DNA of 64,000 nucleotides, from contig NZ_BAET01000007.1 of assembly GCF_000252165.1 (NCBI RefSeq), positions 124,001 to 188,000 of the forward strand. Reading direction: 5' to 3'. This DNA is from Glaciecola punicea ACAM 611 (lineage in GTDB: Bacteria; Pseudomonadota; Gammaproteobacteria; Enterobacterales; Alteromonadaceae). Within the stretch, counting starts at the first letter, position 1. The number at the start of each line of letters is the position of its first letter. Below the pieces are notes generated by a model. It was not told the origin of the DNA, did no database searches, and worked only from the letters and a program-made list of their open reading frames with translations. The position numbers and the translations under genes are program-made. Below, piece after piece: positions 58,089 through 64,000 of this stretch.

Positions 58089-60194
58089 GTGGTGATAGTG
58101 AGTGTAGTCAATTATGCAGTTAACGAAAATATATGCATTATAAGCATGGCTAATAAGCCTGTGAATGCACTTTCAAAGGCTATAAGAACAGGTTTAATAG
58201 ATGCCATGAATATGGCTTTAGCCAATGACAATGTTGAAGCAATCGTCATTACAAGCGAGTTAGCCTTGTTTAGCGCCGGCGCCGATATCTCAGAATTTTC
58301 AAGTGGTGATTTAGCGCCAATTTTACCTGATGTGCTAACGCTTGTTGAAAACAGCAGCAAACCTGTTGTTGCGGCGGTTAACGGCGGTGCTTTTGGCGGC
58401 GGTTTAGAATTAGCCTTGGCATGTCATTATCGACTAAGCACAAATCACAACAAAGTCGGCCTTCCGGAAGTACACTTAGGCATACTCCCAGGTGCAGGCG
58501 GCACGCAACGCCTGCCTCGTTTAATTGCACCTGAAAAAGCGTTGCAAATGATTGTTACGGGAGCGCCAACGTCGGTAAAAGCCATAAGCGAGCTGTTTGT
58601 CAGTATTGTTGAGCCAAGCGAGTTGTTGGTGCAAGCCATAAAAGTAGCAAAACAAGCGGTGGGTAAAGTAATTCCAGCCACAAGTCTCATAAAATTAAGC
58701 AGCAGCCCCGAAATTGAGGCCTTATGTGAGCAAACGAAAGTGCAAACCAGCGCTAAGGCACGTGGTTTTTTTGCTCCTGCAAAATGTATCGAGGCTGTAA
58801 AAGCTGCTTTTGAATTGCCTTTTGCCCAAGGACTCAAGCGAGAAGGTGAATTATTTGAAGAGTGTATGCATACCCCCCAGGCTCGCGCGCAACAACATTT
58901 CTTTTTTGCTGAACGCGTCGCCGGCGCACTTCCCCAAATTGCTAAAGACACTGCGCTTCGAGACATCAAACAAGTAGCCATAATCGGTGCCGGCACAATG
59001 GGTGGCGGTATCGCCATGAATTTTGCCAATGTTGGTATTCCGGTGGTACTGCTCGAGCTAGAACAAGCGGCGCTTGACAAAGGTCTAGAACTGATACGTC
59101 GTAACTACGAAAACTCAGCGAAAAAAGGCAAGTTGACCCAAGAGCAAGTAGAGCAGCGTATGGAATTGTTAACGGGCACAACCTCCTATGACGATTTGTC
59201 AGAGGTAGATTTGGTGATAGAGGCTGTATTTGAAAAAATGTCGGTTAAAAAGCAAGTCTTTGAAGCACTTGATAAGGTGTGTAAGCCAGGTGCAATATTA
59301 GCCAGTAATACCTCTACCCTCGATTTAGACGAAATTGCGCAGTGCACATCTCGTGAGCAAGACGTAATAGGCTTGCATTTCTTCTCGCCTGCTAACGTAA
59401 TGAAACTGCTTGAAATAGTGCAGGGCGCAAAAACAGCAGACGATGTAATAAAAACAGCGATGCATTTAGCCAAGACCATTAAAAAGGTGGGCGTGCTGGT
59501 GGGCGTATGTTTTGGTTTTGTGGGCAACCGAATGATAGAAGTGTATGGTCGAGAAGCCGGAAGACTTATGTTAGAAGGCGCTACACCGCAGCAAATCGAT
59601 AAAGTGATATATGATTTTGGCCTGCCAATGGGCCCTTTCACCATGGGTGATATGGCAGGTTTAGATATTGGTTATTTTGTGAGGCAGTCGCGCAAAGAGT
59701 TTATCAGTCACGATCCATCTTATTGCACTGTGGCTGATGAACTAGTTGAAGCTGGCAGGGTGGGCTTAAAAGCTGGGAAGGGCGTGTATTTATATGATGC
59801 AGGAAGCCGTTCGCCCATACCCGACCCAAGCGTACTTGATATCGCCAAAAGAAAGGCGAAAGAACTAGGCATTCAACGGCGCGATATAAGCGATCAAGAA
59901 ATTCTTGAACGCTGTATATACCCACTAATAAACGAGGGAGCCAACATCCTATTAGAAGGCATTGCCCAGCGAGCTAGCGACATTGACGTCATTTACGTGT
60001 ATGGGTATGGGTTTCCTGTATATCGCGGAGGGCCTATGAAGTTCGCGGACGAAATAGGCGTGAAAGAAGTATTAGCAAGAATGAAGCATTATGAAACAGC
60101 TTTAGGCGAATATGGTAAACATTGGTTTACACCGTCGCCACTTTTGGAAGAACTTGCTCAAAAACAGCAAACATTTGCGGGTTTCAAAGCGTAA
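58089..60194 (+). CDS. Bifunctional enoyl-CoA hydratase / 3-hydroxyacyl-CoA dehydrogenase
   Basis: 701 aa, a FadB/FadJ-like fusion in the shorter (about 700 aa) version. Residues 1-190 form the crotonase domain with SAGADISEF (oxyanion), GGAFGGGLELALACHYRL and the catalytic-Glu stretch LPEVHLGILPGAGGTQRLP. From about residue 295 comes the NAD-binding domain (IIGAGTMGGGIAMNFANVG), then GLHFFSPANVMKLLEIV with the catalytic His, and GFVGNRMIEVYGREA. The C-terminal domain ends FPVYRGGPMKFADEIG. It performs the second and third steps of beta-oxidation. Several in-frame GTG codons (58089, 58092, 58098) are possible starts. A second acyl-CoA dehydrogenase gene follows after 34 bp. Confidence 0.92.
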   Translation: MVIVSVVNYAVNENICIISMANKPVNALSKAIRTGLIDAMNMALANDNVEAIVITSELALFSAGADISEFSSGDLAPILPDVLTLVENSSKPVVAAVNGGAFGGGLELALACHYRLSTNHNKVGLPEVHLGILPGAGGTQRLPRLIAPEKALQMIVTGAPTSVKAISELFVSIVEPSELLVQAIKVAKQAVGKVIPATSLIKLSSSPEIEALCEQTKVQTSAKARGFFAPAKCIEAVKAAFELPFAQGLKREGELFEECMHTPQARAQQHFFFAERVAGALPQIAKDTALRDIKQVAIIGAGTMGGGIAMNFANVGIPVVLLELEQAALDKGLELIRRNYENSAKKGKLTQEQVEQRMELLTGTTSYDDLSEVDLVIEAVFEKMSVKKQVFEALDKVCKPGAILASNTSTLDLDEIAQCTSREQDVIGLHFFSPANVMKLLEIVQGAKTADDVIKTAMHLAKTIKKVGVLVGVCFGFVGNRMIEVYGREAGRLMLEGATPQQIDKVIYDFGLPMGPFTMGDMAGLDIGYFVRQSRKEFISHDPSYCTVADELVEAGRVGLKAGKGVYLYDAGSRSPIPDPSVLDIAKRKAKELGIQRRDISDQEILERCIYPLINEGANILLEGIAQRASDIDVIYVYGYGFPVYRGGPMKFADEIGVKEVLARMKHYETALGEYGKHWFTPSPLLEELAQKQQTFAGFKA

Positions 60195-60228
60195 TCATCA
60201 CGATAAATTAATTATAAAGGTAGTAAAC

Positions 60229-62028
60229 ATGCAAAATTATAAAGCGCCACAGCGCGACACACTATTTATAACCCACGAATTATTAGATATGCAGTCGCAC
60301 TATAAAAAACTTGGTTTTGAAGATGCAAGCGAAGACCTGATAAGAGCAATTTACGCAGAGGCGGGAAAGTTTGCTGAAAACGTGCTCGCTCCCATCAACG
60401 CAATTGGCGATCAACAAGGGTGTAAAATAGACGACGGCGTTGTTACCACCCCTGACGGTTTTAAAGAAGCCTACGCGACTTATGTTGAAGGTGGTTGGCC
60501 GTCAATGGCGCATCCTGAAGAGTTTGGCGGCCAAGGCTTACCTTATTCACTCGCTACCTCTATGGCGGAATGGTTTTCAGGGGCTAACCATTCATGGGCC
60601 ATGTATCCGGGCTTGAGTCAAGGCTGTATGGAAACCTTAAAAGGACACGGTACTAAAGAACAGCAAGACTTGTACTTGCTAAAACTAATCGAAGGTTCAT
60701 GGACCGGCACAATGTGCCTAACTGAGTCACACTGTGGATCAGATCTAGGCATGCTTAAATGTAAGGCCCAGCCAAACGACGACGGTACCTATAGCTTAAC
60801 AGGTACTAAAATATTTATATCAGCCGGTGAACATGACATGTCAGACAACATTATTCACCTTGTATTGGCAAGATTGCCAGACGCTCCCGCTGGTACAAGA
60901 GGCATTTCCTTGTTTATAGTGCCTAAATTCAACCTTGATGAAAAGGGTGAACCAGGCGAGCGCAACGCGGTTAAATGTGGCTCTATTGAGCATAAAATGG
61001 GTATTAAGGGCAGCGCGACCTGCGTGATTAATTTTGATGGTGCTACAGCGCACTTAATTGGCCAAGCTAACCGCGGTTTGAACTGCATGTTCACGTTCAT
61101 GAACATTGCCCGTATAGGCACCGGTGTTGAAGGTTTATCTGCCATTGAAGCAGCGTTTCAAGGCGCATTAGCCTATGCACAAGACCGCACCCAATTCCGT
61201 TCAATGACTGGCGTGAAAAATCCAGAAGGTCCTGCCGATCAAATTATTGTTCATCCAGATGTGCGGCGCATGCTATTAACCCAAAAGTCTTTAGCCGAGG
61301 GTAACCGAGCATTAGCCAACTACTGCATGAAGCTGGTGGATATTACCACTTACGGCAAAGATGAAGCTGAAAATAAAATAGCCGATTCTAAACTAGCTCT
61401 GTTAACGCCAATCGTAAAAGCATTCTTAACAGAGACTGCGCAAGAAGCGACTAGCTATGGTATGCAGGTATATGGCGGACACGGCTATATTGCAGAATGG
61501 GGCATGGAACAATTGGCTCGCGATACCCGCATTTGTACCATGTATGAGGGCACGACCGGTATTCAAGCCATTGACTTATTGGCACGAAAAATAATGGGAT
61601 CTAAGGGCGAACTGCTTAATGTTTTCACTAAAGAAATTAAGGATTATTGCGCTCAGGTTAGAGGTGAATCGCAATTCACCACATGGATAAACTCAGTTGA
61701 TTCTCATGTTGATGAATGGCTACAAATCACCCAAGACATTGGTAAAGCAGCCGCTAATAACCCTGACGAGTTAGGCGCAGCGTCGGTCGATTATTTAATG
61801 TATGCAGGCTATGTAACGGTAGGTTATTTCTGGCTACAAATGGCCGTAGTCGCGCAGAAGAAGCTAGACGAGGGCACTACAGAAAAAGATTTTTATGAAG
61901 CTAAAATACACACTGCTAAGTTCTATTTCGATCGAATGCTGTCGCGCACGCGCTCACTTGTGTCATCAATTCATTCAGGCAGCGACAATCTGATGCAAAT
62001 GAAACCAGAGCTGTTTAAAGTAGGTTAA
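60229..62028 (+). CDS. Acyl-CoA dehydrogenase, long 600-residue type
   Basis: 599 aa. I place the start at the ATG at 60229, with AAAGG eight bases upstream, rather than at 60112, which would overlap the previous gene by 83 bp. The N-terminal extension, the core motifs MCLTESHCGSDLGML and FISAGEHDMSDNI, and CTMYEGTTGIQAIDLLARK with the catalytic Glu are typical of the 590-600 residue class (AcdB/FadE-like, with an extra C-terminal domain). It opens saturated acyl-CoA chains for the FadB-like enzyme just upstream. The pair forms an operon ending in a strong terminator. Confidence 0.92.
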   Translation: MQNYKAPQRDTLFITHELLDMQSHYKKLGFEDASEDLIRAIYAEAGKFAENVLAPINAIGDQQGCKIDDGVVTTPDGFKEAYATYVEGGWPSMAHPEEFGGQGLPYSLATSMAEWFSGANHSWAMYPGLSQGCMETLKGHGTKEQQDLYLLKLIEGSWTGTMCLTESHCGSDLGMLKCKAQPNDDGTYSLTGTKIFISAGEHDMSDNIIHLVLARLPDAPAGTRGISLFIVPKFNLDEKGEPGERNAVKCGSIEHKMGIKGSATCVINFDGATAHLIGQANRGLNCMFTFMNIARIGTGVEGLSAIEAAFQGALAYAQDRTQFRSMTGVKNPEGPADQIIVHPDVRRMLLTQKSLAEGNRALANYCMKLVDITTYGKDEAENKIADSKLALLTPIVKAFLTETAQEATSYGMQVYGGHGYIAEWGMEQLARDTRICTMYEGTTGIQAIDLLARKIMGSKGELLNVFTKEIKDYCAQVRGESQFTTWINSVDSHVDEWLQITQDIGKAAANNPDELGAASVDYLMYAGYVTVGYFWLQMAVVAQKKLDEGTTEKDFYEAKIHTAKFYFDRMLSRTRSLVSSIHSGSDNLMQMKPELFKVG

Positions 62029-62113
62029 GCGCTTAGCCGAATTAGGGCTCATTGTCAGCAACTTGTATTGTTGGCAATATAAAGTTGCTAATTATAGACT
62101 GAGAATTAAAACT

Positions 62114-62144
62114 AAAGGTGGGCATATTAGCCCACCTTTTTTTT
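62114..62144 (+). terminator. Rho-independent terminator of the beta-oxidation operon
   Basis: AAAGGTGGGC (62114-62123), loop ATATTA, GCCCACCTTT (62130-62139), then TTTTT. A strong 10-bp stem with a T-run, 86 bp after the acyl-CoA dehydrogenase stop. Confidence 0.93.
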
Positions 62145-62195
62145 GGTGCAAGCAAAGCTGTTAGCACGCAACACTTTTAGGAATCACATAGGCGC

Positions 62196-63080
62196 ATGCA
62201 TATTCAGCAAAATTCTATCGCATTGTCAAACACCACAATTACTTATTTGCACGCAGGAGAGGAGATAAGCGTGGTAAATAAACCCATCATGATAATGCTG
62301 CATGGATTTCCAGAAAACAGCTGGAGTTGGGAGTATTATTTATATCACTTTAGTGACACCCATCATGTTTACGCGCCTGATTTACCCGGTTATAATTTTA
62401 GTCTCGGTTTAGGCGATGCCAAAAACTATACAATAGAAAACTTAATAACCTGCATGGCTGAATTTATTGAAAGCGTGAACAAAGGCCAAAAAATAGTCTT
62501 AGTTGCACATGATTGGGGCGGCGCCATCGCTTGGCCGTTAGCCGCGTTTCACGCCCCGCTAATAGATAGAATTATTATTATGAATGCAGCCCACCCTTCA
62601 ACGTTTACGCGCGAAATGGCAAGCAATATCTTACAACAGCAGCGCTCTGATTATATTACTGACTTAATATCCGAAGAAGGATACGCGTTGGTGACTGCAG
62701 ACAATTTTTACCGCTTGAAAAAGTTGTACGGCGGCTGGTTTACTAAATTATCTGCGCTGCAACAGGTGCATTATTTAGCCCAATGGGATGACCGATTGAG
62801 CATGCAACATTCGTTTGCCTACTACAAATGCATGCCCAACTTAGTGACCACTAGAATTCAAGGCAAGCAGACCCTAAAACTGCCTAATATTCGTATCCGC
62901 GTGCCTACTTTAGTGCTGTGGGGTATGAAAGACACCGCATTTGTCCCAGAAGTGCTAAATGGCTTAGATAATTGGGTCGAGCACCTGCAGATAATTAAAT
63001 TTGATGATGCGAACCACTGGCTGCATCATCAACTACCCGAGCAGGTAAGCGTTTGCATGCGCAAATTTTTGGTCCCATAA
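62196..63080 (+). CDS. Alpha/beta hydrolase, epoxide hydrolase or dehalogenase-like
   Basis: 294 aa. The alpha/beta hydrolase fold is shown by MLHGFPENSWSWEYYL (HGxP oxyanion motif) and by Asp106 as the nucleophile in LVAHDWGGAIAWPLA. An Asp rather than a Ser nucleophile with the H-D-W-G-G motif is characteristic of epoxide hydrolases and haloalkane dehalogenases. A distal acid in LVLWGMKDTAFVPEV and a His in DDANHWLHHQLP complete the triad. Cytosolic, no signal peptide. It is divided from the beta-oxidation operon by the terminator and converges on the LysR gene. The substrate cannot be read from sequence. Confidence 0.85.
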   Translation: MHIQQNSIALSNTTITYLHAGEEISVVNKPIMIMLHGFPENSWSWEYYLYHFSDTHHVYAPDLPGYNFSLGLGDAKNYTIENLITCMAEFIESVNKGQKIVLVAHDWGGAIAWPLAAFHAPLIDRIIIMNAAHPSTFTREMASNILQQQRSDYITDLISEEGYALVTADNFYRLKKLYGGWFTKLSALQQVHYLAQWDDRLSMQHSFAYYKCMPNLVTTRIQGKQTLKLPNIRIRVPTLVLWGMKDTAFVPEVLNGLDNWVEHLQIIKFDDANHWLHHQLPEQVSVCMRKFLVP

Positions 63081-63166
63081 ACTTTCAATGGTCCTAGACG
63101 TGCCGAAACGTTGCGCTATTGCTAAGTATTCTTATTATACAGGGCTTGTGCTTTCGTCTATAGGCC

Positions 63167-64000
63167 TTAGCCGTGATCGTAGGCTTTTGCAACCTCCGCA
63201 ATTTGATCGCGCATCCATTGATGGGCAGCATCATGATCGGCGCTTAAATGCCAATATAAAAAGTATTCAATGCGGGGGAGCTCAAATGGTAATTCAAACA
63301 TTGCTAGCTCGTAGTGTTTTGCCAAATGATAGGGCATACACACGATAAGATCAGACTTTGAAACCGCGCTAGGCGCGGTTAAAAAGTGTTGACCGCGCAT
63401 TACGACCCTTCTTTTTTTGCCGAGCTTGTCTAAGGCTACATCCACAGGTCCTGGACCTGATTTACGTTGAGAAATATTAATGTGACCTAATTTCAAAAAG
63501 TCATCCATGTTCATACTATTTTTTACCACAGGGTGGTTTTTTCTGGCGAGCACAACAAAGCGGTCAGTGGCAATAACTTGCTTCTTCAAATGAATATCGC
63601 TGAAGGTAGAGGCATCGGCATAAAAGTCTAAATTACCAGATGCCATCGACGAGACTATTTGCTGGCGAGGTATTTCATAGTTGGTGAGAGTAATATTTGG
63701 CGCGGTGTGCTGCAATTGCGCCAATAACCTAGGCATAATGCTCACTTCGAGTAAATCTCTGCTAGCAAAGTTAAATACTTTGGTGGAGGTTTCAGGCTCA
63801 AAAATATGACTTTGTTGAACACTCTTACGCAGCAGTCCTAAGGCCTGCCTTGCTGGCACTATAATGTTTTGCGCGACTGGAGTAGGTGTCATGGAGTGGC
63901 CGGTTCTAACAAAAAGAGGATCGTTTAACATGTCGCGTAAACGTGCCAGCGAATTACTCACCGCAGGCTGGGTAATGCATAAAACATCTGCTGCTTTGGT
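63167..64000 (-). CDS. LysR-family transcriptional regulator (5' end outside window)
   Basis: 278 codons are present; the start lies beyond base 64000. The frame at the edge reads TKAADVLCITQPAVSNSLARL, part of the LysR helix-turn-helix (T-Q-P-A-V-S recognition segment), followed by FVRTGHSMTPTPVAQNI. The effector-binding domain follows from about 63.75 kb down. The DVALDKLGKKRRVVMRGQHF segment resembles the NodD/LinR-like group of LysR proteins that lack a clear ligand. The gene converges on the hydrolase gene; the target is unknown and may lie outside the window. Confidence 0.88.
   Translation of the reverse strand, partial: TKAADVLCITQPAVSNSLARLRDMLNDPLFVRTGHSMTPTPVAQNIIVPARQALGLLRKSVQQSHIFEPETSTKVFNFASRDLLEVSIMPRLLAQLQHTAPNITLTNYEIPRQQIVSSMASGNLDFYADASTFSDIHLKKQVIATDRFVVLARKNHPVVKNSMNMDDFLKLGHINISQRKSGPGPVDVALDKLGKKRRVVMRGQHFLTAPSAVSKSDLIVCMPYHLAKHYELAMFELPFELPRIEYFLYWHLSADHDAAHQWMRDQIAEVAKAYDHG

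Overview
The window is a gammaproteobacterial chromosome segment of moderate to low GC. It probably comes from a marine member of the Alteromonadales (Glaciecola/Alteromonas/Shewanella-like). I base this on the HexR-controlled Entner-Doudoroff (ED) cluster, a long second GAPDH, a TcyP-type transporter, the recC-recB-recD order and several beta-oxidation modules. The genus is inference only. There is no rRNA, tRNA, CRISPR array, prophage or intact insertion sequence. About 40 genes are identifiable and most are core metabolism.

Region 1 (1-12.1 kb) is central sugar catabolism. After the end of a YdjA-like nitroreductase and a saccharopine-dehydrogenase-like gene come pykA and hexR on the minus strand, then divergent zwf-pgl-edd-glk-eda, then a hexose-6-phosphate mutarotase and gapA. 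HexR-type operators (TGTAAT...ATTACA family) lie in front of zwf (two), gapA and, at 22.07 kb, gapB. A local regulator and its targets can therefore be read directly from the sequence.

Region 2 (12.3-20.4 kb) holds malQ, glgB and glgX (alpha-glucan remodelling) followed by a convergent cystine transporter gene, tcyP. Region 3 (20.6-31.7 kb) has a tiny SEC-C zinc protein that is easily missed, a ChrR-like cupin, a small membrane protein, gapB, an M14 carboxypeptidase, an Na+/alanine symporter with an inserted domain, a zinc-ribbon membrane protein, a YeaC-like protein, a large DUF349 coiled-coil protein and ansA.

Region 4 (31.7-37.4 kb) is the only accessory-looking stretch. It contains a broken diguanylate cyclase (GGDEF) relic, an enoyl-CoA hydratase, a GC-richer secreted glycerophosphodiesterase of foreign appearance, a deletion-fused ABC-permease/M1-peptidase relic whose HExxH zinc motif has become NEVAQ, a DUF1439 lipoprotein, and 0.8 kb of non-coding DNA with two folded inverted-repeat elements.

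Region 5 (37.4-53.1 kb) has an RNase J-type nuclease, a long-chain acyl-CoA synthetase with a FadR-like operator upstream, the complete recC-recB-recD operon and a secreted metzincin protease. Region 6 (53.1-64 kb) has hemN, then two fatty-acid modules: a histidine-phosphatase-like protein with an acyl-CoA dehydrogenase and a quinone oxidoreductase, and a FadB-like fusion protein with a second acyl-CoA dehydrogenase. An epoxide-hydrolase-like enzyme and a LysR regulator that runs off the window end the segment.

I found no convincing undescribed multi-gene system. The items most worth a second look are the HexR operator set, the FadR-like box, the RNase J homologue, the M1/ABC relic, the phosphatase lacking its second histidine, and the folded elements at 36.9-37.1 kb.
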